NCBI GenBank assembly: GCA_001305055.1
Contig: BBZX01000003.1
Location: 62,001 to 126,000 of the forward strand
DNA: 64,000 bases
Origin: Clostridia bacterium UC5.1-1C12
GTDB lineage: Bacteria > Bacillota_I > Bacilli_A > Erysipelotrichales > Erysipelotrichaceae
Direction of reading: 5' to 3'
Below, piece after piece: positions 21,436 through 30,714 of this stretch. The position numbers were made by a program, and so were the translations under genes. Each line of letters begins with the position of its first letter. Position 1 is the stretch's first letter. The notes beneath the pieces are model-generated. The model had not been told where the DNA came from and made no database searches. It was given only the letters and a program-made list of their open reading frames with translations.

Positions 21436-22382
21436 ATGAAAGAATTTATGCAATTAAAAAAAGTAGGCGTCGTATTGCTTTCAGCGCTGCTGGTGGCAGG
21501 CTGTACCTCAGGGAATATTGATAATACCGATCAAACGGTAATCGATATTACTGACGAAGAAGTGCCGCTGTCAGGGCGCGCAGGCAAGGTTGAAGTGCTT
21601 GTGCCGACAGCCTCTGATCAGTCAGTAAAGAAAAATGATTATGCACTGCTGGATTATTCTAATAGTTCACAGGGATATGTGATGCTTAAATATCTGAAAG
21701 CAGCTGACAAGAAGATTAAGTTCAGGTCAGTTTGAATGAAGGAACGGTATATACTTATAATTTGAATTCCAGATCAGAATATGAGGTATTTCCATTAACG
21801 CAGGGTAATGGTGCGTATAAGATTCAGGTATTTGAAAATATATCGGGTACTAAATATATTCAGGTGTTTTCAGAGACGGTCGATGTAAAGCTTACAGATG
21901 AATTTTCACCATTCCTTTATCCCAATCAGTATGTGAATTTCTCTGCTTCAAGTGAGGCAGTCAAGCTTTCTAATACAATGAATAAACAGGCTGTAACTGA
22001 TCTTGATGTAATTAAGAATGTATTTGATTATGTAACAGATACAATCAGCTATGATTATGATAAAGCTAAAACAGTTCAGTCTGGTTATCTGCCTGATGTG
22101 GATAAGGTCTTAAAAGATAAAACCGGTATTTGTTTTGATTATGCGGCTTTAATGACAGCCATGCTGCGCAGTCAGAGTATTCCTACTAAACTGGTAATTG
22201 GCTACAATAAAGATGTTTATCATGCATGGATTTCTGCCTATACGAAAGATAATGGCTGGATTGACAGTGTGATTAGTTTTGACGGTAATAAGTGGACGAT
22301 GATGGATCCGACCACGGCTTCTACCGTCGGTAAAAATAAGCCGATTGACCCAAATAATTATCAGGGTAAATATACTTACTAG
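21436..22382 (+). CDS. Transglutaminase-like lipoprotein (one frameshift)
   Basis: The protein starts MKEFMQLKKVGVVLLSALLV with lipobox VAGC, so it is a surface lipoprotein. The C-terminal half is a transglutaminase-like domain with cysteine in TGICFDYAALMTAMLRSQ, histidine in VYHAWISAY and aspartate in MMDPTTA, the expected Cys-His-Asp triad. Just after the lipidated cysteine is VIDITDEEVPLSG, the same motif that repeats in the anchored protein upstream. The frame breaks near 21723 (AAGTTCAGG for AAGGTTCAGG). Corrected length is about 315 residues. Cross-linking or proteolysis of surface proteins is possible; substrate unknown. Confidence 0.8.
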
Positions 22383-22397
22383 GAGGGTGGTGCTGCT

Positions 22398-23447
22398 ATG
22401 CAGTCACAATGCAGGCTTAGTTCTGAGCGGCTGGCAGTTTTCTGCCTTGAAATGGGAATGCTGGTGCGTTCAGGAGTGGATTTGTCTGCGGCATTAAATG
22501 CATTAGGGGCTGATTCCACATCGTCACTTGAACGTGATCTATATCAGTCAATTCATCAACAAATGGAAGCAGGTGCTTCCTTTTCTGAGGCACTGGCAGC
22601 AGCCGGTGCTTTTCCTGATACGTTGGTATGGATGATTCAGCTCGGTGTTGAGAGCGGTGATTTGAGTCCGATTTTAGATTCGATGTATGATTATTATATG
22701 CGTGAAGCTGAATTGGAAAAAGAAATTAAAAATGCCTGTGTGTATCCGCTGATCATGCTGGTGATTATGACGGCTGTATTATTTTTAGTCGTATATAAAG
22801 TTCTGCCGGTATTCAATGGGGTATTTCTACAGATGGGAATCAGCTCGCCGGCTTGGCTTGTACTCTTGATGGAGATCTTCCATGGCGTTGTTGTCTTGCT
22901 GATCGTTTTGTGTGTGCTTTTAGGAGCTGCTTTGCTTATTGTGGGTTTTGAATCTAAGATGGGCGGCAAACAGTTATTGACCTCATGGATCAAACGCATT
23001 TTCATCCGATCAAAAATTAATAAATGGTCAGATATCGGCCGTTTCTATTCAATAATGGAACTGTGTGTACGCTGTGGCTTACCGATGGAAAAGGCATTTA
23101 CTTTTATGCTGCAGCTGATTACGCATCCCCGGCTTCAAGAGAAAGTGAAGCAGTGCCGGATTGAGTACAGTCAGGGGAAATCAATCAGTGATTGTGTTGA
23201 TGAAATGCAGCTGCTTACGCATGCGGAAAGCTGTCTGCTGCACCTGGGTGAACAGAGCGGTGAAGCGGCAATGGTATATCGTCGGATTTCTGACTCATAT
23301 ATGAAAAAAGCAGAAGAAAAGATCAATGAGACAGTGAACCTGCTTGAACCGTTGCTGGTTGGCCTTATGTGCTTCATGGCAGGGTCGATTTTGATAGCTT
23401 TAATGCTGCCGCTGATGAATGCCATGCTTGTAATAGGCGGTGCTTAA
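22398..23447 (+). CDS. Type II secretion / type IV filament platform protein (GspF/ComGB-like)
   Basis: The intact 349-residue protein has two T2SSF domains (residues about 10-125 and 205-330) and three membrane helices, as in GspF, PilC and ComGB. Segments such as LVWMIQLGVESGDLSPILD and LLHLGEQSGEAAMVYRRI follow the family GE-SG pattern. A strong AGGAGGGTGG precedes the start. It opens an operon of four small single-helix proteins and a PilT-like ATPase. Confidence 0.88.
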   Translation: MQSQCRLSSERLAVFCLEMGMLVRSGVDLSAALNALGADSTSSLERDLYQSIHQQMEAGASFSEALAAAGAFPDTLVWMIQLGVESGDLSPILDSMYDYYMREAELEKEIKNACVYPLIMLVIMTAVLFLVVYKVLPVFNGVFLQMGISSPAWLVLLMEIFHGVVVLLIVLCVLLGAALLIVGFESKMGGKQLLTSWIKRIFIRSKINKWSDIGRFYSIMELCVRCGLPMEKAFTFMLQLITHPRLQEKVKQCRIEYSQGKSISDCVDEMQLLTHAESCLLHLGEQSGEAAMVYRRISDSYMKKAEEKINETVNLLEPLLVGLMCFMAGSILIALMLPLMNAMLVIGGA

Positions 23448-23448
23448 G

Positions 23449-23751
23449 ATGTTTTCCAAAAGAGTGATGCTGGCTGCTGCTTCCGCATGTTTAATCATTG
23501 GTTTATTTGGCTTTGAGTTCCACTTGTTTTCTAAGCAGCAGAAAGCCGAGAGTAAGCAAAATCTGATTCATTCACTCAATGACGCGGCAATTCACTGTTA
23601 TGCGGTAGAAGGGAGATTTCCGCCGTCTCTTGATTATCTGTGTGAAACCTATGGCATCTATTATGATCATGAGGCTTATACTGTTTTTTATGAAATATTT
23701 GCTTCAAATATGATGCCGGATATTACCGTGATTGACCGGGAGGCACAATAA
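23449..23751 (+). CDS. Small pseudopilin-like protein
   Basis: This 100-residue protein has an N-terminal hydrophobic helix (residues 6-25) followed by a short globular part (AIHCYAVEGRFPPSLDYL). The YxxxGRFPxSLDYL pattern is common in competence and type IV pseudopilin globular domains. No canonical prepilin cleavage site (G followed by FTLxE) is visible. It starts one base after the platform gene. Confidence 0.6.
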   Translation: MFSKRVMLAAASACLIIGLFGFEFHLFSKQQKAESKQNLIHSLNDAAIHCYAVEGRFPPSLDYLCETYGIYYDHEAYTVFYEIFASNMMPDITVIDREAQ

Positions 23752-24220
23752 TGAAAAAGCAGCGAACCGGTACACAGTTTCTGTCTCTGCTTTTGTATTG
23801 CCTCTTTGCAGTGTGCGCGTGTCTGCTGGTTGCATTATGTGCTCAGGCATATCAGCAGCTGCAAAAAACAGACAGAATGATTTAAATACAATGAATGTAT
23901 TTTCTTATATTAATAATAAATTAAGGGAAAATGATGTTGAAAAGGGAGTTACAGTATTGAATATTGATCAATGCAGTGTACTCAAGCTGACAAGTGCCGA
24001 AGGTGATTTTGAAACAGCGACATATATTTATAGTAAAGACGGCATGCTTTATGAAATATATGCGGCGGCTGATATTGAAATTAGTCTTGATGATGGACAG
24101 CCTTTATTGACGTGCAATCAGCTGTCTTTTGAATTGTTGGAGTCATCCGTGATTATTTATTATGAAACCGCGGATCAGAATGTACAGACAATGACTAAAT
24201 ATTTAAGGGCAGGTGAGTGA
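23751..24220 (+). CDS. DUF4860-like filament-associated protein (one frameshift)
   Basis: ATG 23751 overlaps the previous stop. The N terminus MKKQRTGTQFLSLLLYCLFA is a single membrane helix. Restoring one A in the A6 run near 23872 joins it to a soluble domain (FSYINNKLRENDVEKGV, YIYSKDGMLYEIYAAADI), giving 156 residues. This matches the pattern of DUF4860 proteins found in Clostridial type IV filament-like clusters. The biochemical role is not known. Confidence 0.65.
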
Positions 24221-24221
24221 G

Positions 24222-24589
24222 ATGCGAAATTCCTGCGTGAACATCTGCAGCTGATGGAGCTGCTGATTTGTATCTTATTTTTTATGGCTGGCTCATTGAT
24301 GGCAGTTTCGCTGTTTCTTCGTGCCTCACAGATAGAGAAGCAGAGTCAGGAATTGCAGTCAGCAGTCAATGCAGCCCAACAACAGGCGGAGTTATTAAGG
24401 ATCAGCGATACGTTAACTGAACCGCATCTTTATTATGATGCCAGCTGGCAGTCATGCAATGCCGATAATGCAGTGTATCGGCTGGATATCAGTTCAAAGC
24501 GTGAGCATGTTTTATCTTTAACGGTATATCGGCTGATTCATGATGAAGCTGAATTGATTTATTCAATGGAGACAGGGGGACGGTTATGA
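24222..24589 (+). CDS. Pseudopilin-like single-helix protein (one frameshift)
   Basis: ATG 24222 reads MRKFLREHLQLMELLICILFF when one A is restored near 24229. QLMELLICILFF resembles the FTLxELL N-terminal helix of prepilins, with a glutamate at the usual relative position but without the preceding glycine. A coiled-coil-like stretch (QIEKQSQELQSAVNAAQQQA) follows. Length is about 122 residues. It overlaps the next gene by four bases (ATGA). Confidence 0.6.
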
Positions 24590-25011
24590 AAAAGCATCGT
24601 ATTACCCTTGTCGGCAGTTCATGTCTGCTGCTGGTATTTACAATCTTGATTTTAGATGTATTGGCGATGTCGGCTTATCTGAATGCTGTTAGTGATCAGC
24701 GCATGAGTCAGCGCTATGCAGCTTCCATCAGTGCTTACTATGCGGCTGATGCCAAGGCGTCTGAGCTGTATCAGCAAATCGTTAAAAAGGCTCAAGCGCT
24801 GCCTGCGGCGTGCGGCCTGCTTCAGAATCAGGGAATTGAGTGTCAGGCTGATGATGAAAGCTTGACTTATTATATCGATATTGACGCATCACGTCTGTTG
24901 AAGGCACAAGTCAAAATGGAGCTTACAGATAAACGAATCATCGGCTGGCAAGTTATCGTTAAGGATGAAGAGCTGGATCAGGATTATCCGCTTTGGCAAG
25001 GAGAGAATTAA
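24586..25011 (+). CDS. Single-helix membrane protein of the filament operon
   Basis: The intact 141-residue protein has one N-terminal membrane helix (residues 8-30) and an exported domain with LNAVSDQRMSQRYAASISAY, the layout of PilX-type minor pilins or ComGG-like proteins. It overlaps the genes on both sides or nearly so, which implies co-translation. Only position and topology support the role. Confidence 0.55.
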   Translation: MKKHRITLVGSSCLLLVFTILILDVLAMSAYLNAVSDQRMSQRYAASISAYYAADAKASELYQQIVKKAQALPAACGLLQNQGIECQADDESLTYYIDIDASRLLKAQVKMELTDKRIIGWQVIVKDEELDQDYPLWQGEN

Positions 25012-25012
25012 T

Positions 25013-26070
25013 ATGGAACTTATTGATATTTTAACGGCGGCAGTTAATCAGGGGGCATCGGATATCTTTTGTGTAGCCGGTTCACAAATCAGATTAAAAA
25101 TCAGTGAACAAATGGTTATATACAGTGATGAATTGCTGAAGGCAGAGGATTGCTCGGAATTAGTTAAAACGGTGTATCAGCTGGCGGATCGTAATCTTAA
25201 TCTATTATTTGAAAAGCAGGAGGATGATTTTTCCTTTTCCTTATCAAATCTGGCCCGTTTCCGCATTAATGCTTATCTTCAGCGCGGTTCACAGGCTTTG
25301 GTTATTCGTGTCATTCGATATAATTTACCGGATTATCGTGAAATAGGTATCCCTGAGCGAGTGATGGAGCTTACTCAGCTGCATAAGGGATTGGTGCTGA
25401 TTACAGGTACAGCCGGCAGCGGTAAATCGACAACCTTAGCATGTATGATTGATGCCATCAATGCTCAGCGCAGCGGTCACATCATCACCCTTGAAGATCC
25501 TATTGAATATTTGCATCATCATAAAAAAAGCCTTGTCAGTCAGCGTGAAATCGGTGTCGATACGGGCAATTACGCTTCAGCTTTGGCAGCAGCCTTGCGG
25601 CAGGCTCCAGATGTAATCCTGCTTGGTGAAATGCGTGATTATGAAACGATCAAAAACGCGATGACAGCGGCGGAAACCGGGCATTTAATCTTCTCGACAT
25701 TGCATACCTTCGGTGCTGTTAATGCCATTGACCGCATCATTGATGTATTTCCGCCTCAGCAGCAGGCACAGATACGGGTTCAGCTGTCCATGTCCTTAAA
25801 GGCAATCATCTCACAGCAGCTGATCCCCTGCCTTCAAGGCGGAGTCATTCCAGTGTTTGAAATCCTGCCAATCAATACAGCGGTCGCAAACTTAATCCGT
25901 GATGGCCGCACCAATCAGATTCAAACAATTTTGACATCAGCGGGTACAGCCAATGGCGGTACGATGGACAGTAATCTATATCAATATTATAAAGCGGGAA
26001 AATCAGTCTTGATGACTGTCTGCGCTGCTGTGAAAACATCGATCAGATGAAAAAGCGGATTGGTGTATAA
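25013..26070 (+). CDS. PilT-like secretion/retraction ATPase (one frameshift near 3' end)
   Basis: ATG 25013 starts MELIDILTAAVNQGASDIF, the PilT-type N-terminal domain. Walker A is GTAGSGKSTT, the Asp box is ITLEDPIEY, Walker B is VILLGEMRD and the His box is HLIFSTLHTF. It belongs to the PilT/GspE superfamily. AIISQQLIPC, the AxGx GEMRD element and the short N-terminus fit the retraction type rather than the assembly type. The frame is lost near 25998 in an A4 run. Restored, the protein ends DDCLRCCENIDQMKKRIGV (about 352 residues). No assembly ATPase or prepilin peptidase is nearby. Confidence 0.88.
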
Positions 26071-26128
26071 TCCAAAGTGATTTCACACAGATTATCTTGT
26101 GATTGAATTGACATATTGATTTTACTTA

Positions 26129-26157
26129 TTGCCCGGTAGGTGGGTTAGTGTTATAAT
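26129..26157 (+). promoter_or_regulatory. Promoter of pgk-tpiA
   Basis: TTGCCC and TATAAT are separated by 17 bases, with an extended -10 TG. AAGGAGG and the pgk ATG follow about 30 bases downstream. Confidence 0.7.
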
Positions 26158-26186
26158 AAGCGTGTAAATTAAGGAGGATTTTTGTT

Positions 26187-27382
26187 ATGGCAAAAAGAAC
26201 TGTAAGAGATTTAGATGTTGCAGGTAAACGCGTAATCGTTCGTGTCGATTTCAATGTACCTAGAAAAGACGGCGTGATTACAAACGACAACCGAATCGTT
26301 CAAGCATTACCTACAATCAAGTATCTAGTTGAAAATAAGGCAAGAGTCATTTTGATGTCTCACTTAGGCAAAGTAGATCATAAAGATCCTGAAAAATGCG
26401 AAGCTGACAAGAAGAAAAACAACATGGAAGTTGTGGGCAAGCGTCTTGCGGAATTAGTCGATACAAAGGTTACTTTTGTACCGGTTACCCGCGGTGAAGA
26501 ATTAGAAAAAGCAGTTGCTGATCTGAAAGACGGCGAAATCGTATTAATGCAGAATACCCGTTATGAAAAGGGTGAAAGCAAGAATGATCCTGAATTAGCT
26601 AAATATTGGGCTTCATTAGGTGATTTATTTGTTGAAGATGCATTTGGTTCAGTTCACCGTGCCCATGCATCTACGGCAGGTATTCCTTCAATTCTGCCAT
26701 CAGCATTAGGTTTCTTGGTAGAAAAAGAAGTTAAAATGCTGGGTGCAGCTGTTGATACACCGGTACATCCTTTCGTTGCTATCATCGGCGGTGCAAAAGT
26801 GTCTGATAAGATCGCTGTTGTTGACAACCTGCTGAAAATCGCTGATAAAGTTATCATTGGCGGCGGTATGGCTTATACTTTCTTGAAGGCTCAGGGTCTT
26901 GAAGTTGGTAAATCATTAGTTGAAGAAGATAAGATTGAATTAGCAAAAGAATATTTGGCAAAGGGCGGCGATAAGCTGGTTCTGCCAGTTGACCATGTAT
27001 GCGCAGATGCATTTGCTGAAGATGCAAATACAAAGGTTGCTGATAATGATGCAATCCCTGCTGATATGATGGGTCTGGATATCGGTCCTAAGACAATTGC
27101 GCTTTATAAAGAAACACTGGCCGGTGCCAAGACTGTTGTATGGAATGGCCCAATGGTGTATTCGAAATGAAACCATTTGCTAAAGGTACATTAGAAGTAT
27201 GTACAGCAATCTCTGAATTACCTGGTGCTACAACTGTCATCGGCGGCGGTGATTCTGCGGCAGCTGCTATCCAATTGGGATTTGCTGAAAAATTCTCACA
27301 CATCTCTACTGGCGGCGGTGCATCACTTGAATATATGGAAGGAAAAGAATTACCGGGTATTGCGGTAATCGCGGAAGCTTAA
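26187..27382 (+). CDS. pgk: Phosphoglycerate kinase (one frameshift)
   Basis: Pgk is the ATP-generating glycolytic enzyme. [14 protein letters not shown], the substrate arginine region [16 protein letters not shown] and WNGPMG followed by [10 protein letters not shown] are present. The frame breaks at ATGGTGTA near 27159, where one G of GGG is missing. The downstream frame ends with the nucleotide-binding GGGDSAAA and [17 protein letters not shown]. Corrected length is 398 residues, normal. This gene is essential for glycolysis, so the break is best read as a sequencing error. Confidence 0.97.
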
Positions 27383-27384
27383 TT

Positions 27385-28128
27385 ATGAGAAAACCTATTA
27401 TTGTCGGAAACTGGAAGATGAATAAAACAATTGCGGAAGCAGTTGAATTCATCAATGCCGTTGATCCTTTTTGCCATGATGGCGCTACATACGGTGTAGC
27501 AGCTTCATTCCTCGCGTTGAACGACGCTAACAAAGCAGCTAAAAACTTAATCGTTGCTGCTGAAAATTGTCATTTTGAAGACAGTGGTGCATTCACTGGT
27601 GAAGTTTCAGTTCCTATGCTGGAAGAAATCGGTGTTAAATACTGCATCATCGGTCACTCAGAACGCCGTCAGATGTTTGGTGATACTGATGAAACAGTAA
27701 ATAAAAAAGCTAAGAGACTGATTAAAGCTGATATTACTCCTATCGTTTGTATCGGTGAAACAGAAGCTCAGTTTGATGCCGGTGAAACTGAAAAAGTAAT
27801 CCGTGATCAATTAACTGGCAGTTTAGCTGATTTATGCCCTAAATGTGTAGAAAATCTGGTAATTGCCTATGAACCAATCTGGGCTATCGGCACAGGTAAA
27901 TCTGCAACTAAAGAAATCGCTCAAAACTGCTGCCACATCGTGCGTGACCAAGTAGCTAAAATGTATGGTGATGAATGTGCTTCTAAAGTACGTGTTCAAT
28001 ATGGCGGTTCAGTTAAACCTGAAAACATTAAAGAATACATGGCTATGGAAGACATCGACGGTGCATTAATCGGCGGTGCTTCATTAAAGGTTGATTCATT
28101 TAAAGAATTAATTGAAAAAACTCGCTAA
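27385..28128 (+). CDS. tpiA: Triosephosphate isomerase
   Basis: The intact 247-residue TIM barrel has GNWKMNK with the catalytic lysine, CIIGHSERR with the catalytic histidine, AYEPIWAIGTGK with the catalytic glutamate and the phosphate-binding YGGSVKPENI. It begins two bases after pgk and is co-transcribed with it. Confidence 0.98.
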   Translation: MRKPIIVGNWKMNKTIAEAVEFINAVDPFCHDGATYGVAASFLALNDANKAAKNLIVAAENCHFEDSGAFTGEVSVPMLEEIGVKYCIIGHSERRQMFGDTDETVNKKAKRLIKADITPIVCIGETEAQFDAGETEKVIRDQLTGSLADLCPKCVENLVIAYEPIWAIGTGKSATKEIAQNCCHIVRDQVAKMYGDECASKVRVQYGGSVKPENIKEYMAMEDIDGALIGGASLKVDSFKELIEKTR

Positions 28129-28139
28129 TTGACATGCTT

Positions 28140-28169
28140 AAAGGATCGTGAAATTCATGATCCTTTTTT
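28140..28169 (+). terminator. Rho-independent terminator of pgk-tpiA
   Basis: AAGGATC / GATCCTT hairpin with an eleven-base loop and T6 tail. Confidence 0.85.
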
Positions 28170-28337
28170 GCTTTTGTGTATGCAAATGGTTTTCTCTTAT
28201 GAAATGTCCTTGCTTTTAACAGGGTCAGCTTTTGTGAAATCATTGGCTGTGAGCAATGGAAAAACACTTTCAGTCATCATTTATCCAGGCGAAGTTTTAA
28301 TTATCCCCCAGCATTAATAAGCATAAAAGATATTTAT

Positions 28338-28371
28338 AAGGAGGTGTCATCGCCTATGACCTTCCTTTTTG
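28338..28371 (+). terminator. Second hairpin terminator upstream of livJ
   Basis: AAGGAGGTGTCAT pairs with ATGACCTTCCTT and is followed by T5. The AAGGAGG therefore belongs to the stem rather than to a ribosome binding site. The 165 bases before it hold no convincing gene. Confidence 0.7.
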
Positions 28372-28486
28372 CTGGCTTGAAGTATTATTTCTATATGAAT
28401 GTTCGGAAATGGAACGGAAAATGACACTGCTTGCTATGAAAATATGAAAATTATCAAAAAAATATGTAAAAAGATGTAATAAGCTA

Positions 28487-28514
28487 TTGAAAAAAACTGA
28501 AAATGTAATATACT
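28487..28514 (+). promoter_or_regulatory. Promoter of the liv operon
   Basis: TTGAAA and TATACT with a 16-base spacer lie 34 bases before the livJ start codon. Confidence 0.65.
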
Positions 28515-28547
28515 AATAACTATCAAATGACAAAGGAGATAGTTCAT

Positions 28548-29750
28548 ATGAAAAAATTAATGAAAGTGTTTGCCGTCGCCTGCCTTTCCGCAATGACATT
28601 AACGGCATGCAGTAATGACTCTGGTTCCGGTACTCCGGATACACCTAACGATCCCGGTACCGCAGGTACTGATGCAGTAAAGATTGGTCTGCACTATGAA
28701 TTGACTGGCGATGTTGCTGATTATGGTACAGCTGAAAGTAAGGGTTCTCATCTTGCAATCAAATTGGCTAATGAAGCAGCCGGCAGTGATAAGTATGTAG
28801 CTGTTGAATATGATGACAAGTCAGATCCGACTGAATCTGTCAGCTTGTCGACAAAGCTTGTATCAGACGGCGTTGCTGGCGTGGTAGGTCCTGCGACTTC
28901 TGGTGCATCTGCAGCTAGTTATCCGATTTTGAATGAAGCGAAAGTGCCGGTAATTTCACCAAGCGCGACCGCTAATAATCAAACATTAGTTAATCCTGAT
29001 GATCCAACATCAGCTGTCTATGATTATGTATTCCGTGTTTGCTTTGAAGATTCTTATCAGGGTGCCGCAATGGCTCAATATGCTGTTGATAACCTGTCAG
29101 CCAAGAAAGCTGCAATTTATGGTTCATCTTCAAGTGATTACGCTTTAGGTTTGAAAGAAGCCTTTACAGAACAATTTGAAAAGCTTGGCGGTACAATTGT
29201 AGCCAGTGAATCTTATCAGGATAAAGACACTGATTTCTCTTCTGTTTTAACTACATTAGCATCTAAAGAATTTGACGTATTATACATCCCGGGTTATTAT
29301 AATGAAGCTGGGCTGATCATCAAACAAGCAAGAGATATGGGCATCAATGTTCCAATTATCGGTGCTGATGGTTTTGACTCAACAACTTTAGTAGAATTAG
29401 CAGGTGCATCTGCACTGAATGATGTTTTCTTTACAACTGCTTATACAACAGTTGACGCTTCTGATAAATTACAGGCATTCATCGATGCGTTTAAAGCTGA
29501 ATATGGTGAAGAACCAGCAATGTTTGCAGCACTTGCCTTTGATGCTACTAATCTTTTGATTCAAGCAATTGAAACAGCAGGCTCAACAGATACTGCAGCA
29601 ATTCAAAAAGCATTGACTGAAGTTAATTTCTCAGGTGTTACCGGTGACTTTACATTTGATGAAACACATACTCCAATTAAATCAGTATTAGTTGTTGAAC
29701 TGGTTGACGGCGTTCAATCTACAGCTGTATCTGTCAGTCCTACTGAATAA
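28548..29750 (+). CDS. livJ: Branched-chain amino acid ABC transporter, substrate-binding lipoprotein
   Basis: This 400-residue binding protein of the Leu/Ile/Val family has a lipoprotein signal MKKLMKVFAVACLSAMTLTAC and a Gly/Pro/Thr spacer. It then follows the periplasmic-binding type I pattern (VKIGLHYELTGDVADYGTAE, GVVGPATSGASAASYPILNE, VPVISPSATANN). The start is ATG 28548, following AAAGGAGAT. Permeases and ATPases follow directly. Branched-chain amino acids are the usual cargo, but other amides or amino acids are possible. Confidence 0.93.
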   Translation: MKKLMKVFAVACLSAMTLTACSNDSGSGTPDTPNDPGTAGTDAVKIGLHYELTGDVADYGTAESKGSHLAIKLANEAAGSDKYVAVEYDDKSDPTESVSLSTKLVSDGVAGVVGPATSGASAASYPILNEAKVPVISPSATANNQTLVNPDDPTSAVYDYVFRVCFEDSYQGAAMAQYAVDNLSAKKAAIYGSSSSDYALGLKEAFTEQFEKLGGTIVASESYQDKDTDFSSVLTTLASKEFDVLYIPGYYNEAGLIIKQARDMGINVPIIGADGFDSTTLVELAGASALNDVFFTTAYTTVDASDKLQAFIDAFKAEYGEEPAMFAALAFDATNLLIQAIETAGSTDTAAIQKALTEVNFSGVTGDFTFDETHTPIKSVLVVELVDGVQSTAVSVSPTE

Positions 29751-29776
29751 GATCATCTTAAAGTGAAAATTCGCTG

Positions 29777-29806
29777 AATAGGAGAAAGATTTCTTTCTCC
29801 TATTTT
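29777..29806 (+). terminator. Intra-operon hairpin between livJ and livH
   Basis: AATAGGAGAAA pairs with TTTCTCCTATT and is followed by TTTT. In such operons a partial terminator or RNA-stabilising stem here raises binding-protein output over membrane components. That role is inferred. Confidence 0.7.
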
Positions 29807-29831
29807 ACCAATTTTAAAGGGAGGTAGAATC

Positions 29832-30710
29832 ATGACAGTATTTTTCCAACAATTGATCAACGGACTGTCGCTGGGAAGTATCTATGCGCTGATCGCATTA
29901 GGATATACGATGGTTTATGGAATTATTAAATTAATTAACTTTGCTCATGGTGATATTTATATGCTGGGAGCTTACATCGGATTTATGGCCATTACGGTAC
30001 TTGGTGTAGGATTCTTTCCGGCACTGCTTATCGCAATGGTCGGCTGCGCTATTTTAGGTGTTGTTATTGAACGTGTTGCTTATAAGCCTTTGCGTAATGC
30101 GACTAGAATCGCAGCACTGATTACCGCTATTGGTGTCTCCTATTTCATTGAGGCCATGACACAGCGGTTTATGGGTACCAATGTACGAGCTTTTCCTAAT
30201 GTGCTGAGTACAGAAGTCATTCAGTTTGCGGGACTGCGCATTTCTTATCAACAAATTTACATCTTTGTCACGACGATCGTATTGATGCTGATTCTGCAGA
30301 CAATAGTTAAGAAGACAAAGGTTGGCCGTGCGATGCGTGCGGTATCGGTAGATGCGGATGCAGCTCGTTTAATGGGTATTAATGTTGACGCAACGATATC
30401 TTATACCTTTGCTATCGGTTCTGCACTTGCCGGAGCAGCGGGCGTATTAGTTGGTATTTATTATAATTCCATCAATCCATTAATGGGTATGGTACCAGGT
30501 GTAAAAGCTTTTATTGCGGCAGTATTTGGCGGCATCGGTATTGTTCCGGGCGCGATGTTCGGCGGTTTCTTTATTGGCATCGCGGAAGCGTTAGTCAGCG
30601 GTTACGGCGGTTCTCTGTATAAAGACGCCGTTGTATATATCATTTTGATTGTTATCCTGATTATTAAGCCGGCAGGTCTGCTTGGCAAGAATGTAAAGGA
30701 AAAGGTATAA
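29832..30710 (+). CDS. livH: Branched-chain amino acid ABC transporter permease
   Basis: The intact 292-residue membrane protein of the LivH family begins with NGLSLGSIYALIALGYTMVYG. The loop GRAMRAVSVDADAARLMGINVD, which contacts the ATPases, and GIGIVPGAMFGG are present. About eight helices are visible. It pairs with LivM. Confidence 0.95.
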   Translation: MTVFFQQLINGLSLGSIYALIALGYTMVYGIIKLINFAHGDIYMLGAYIGFMAITVLGVGFFPALLIAMVGCAILGVVIERVAYKPLRNATRIAALITAIGVSYFIEAMTQRFMGTNVRAFPNVLSTEVIQFAGLRISYQQIYIFVTTIVLMLILQTIVKKTKVGRAMRAVSVDADAARLMGINVDATISYTFAIGSALAGAAGVLVGIYYNSINPLMGMVPGVKAFIAAVFGGIGIVPGAMFGGFFIGIAEALVSGYGGSLYKDAVVYIILIVILIIKPAGLLGKNVKEKV

Positions 30711-30714
30711 GCTT

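Noticed and set aside
26187..27382. Programmed ribosomal frameshift in pgk
   Set aside because: The site ATGGTGTA has no slippery heptamer or stimulatory structure, and a single missing G restores the universal sequence.
28129..28317. 62-codon frame after tpiA ending VIIYPGEVLIIPQH, LysM-like at the end
   Set aside because: Its first part is the tpiA terminator, there is no ribosome binding site for the internal ATG, and only a few residues recall LysM.
28355..28423. 22-codon frame with an apparent perfect Shine-Dalgarno AAGGAGG
   Set aside because: The AAGGAGG is one arm of a terminator hairpin followed by T5, and the peptide has no other support.
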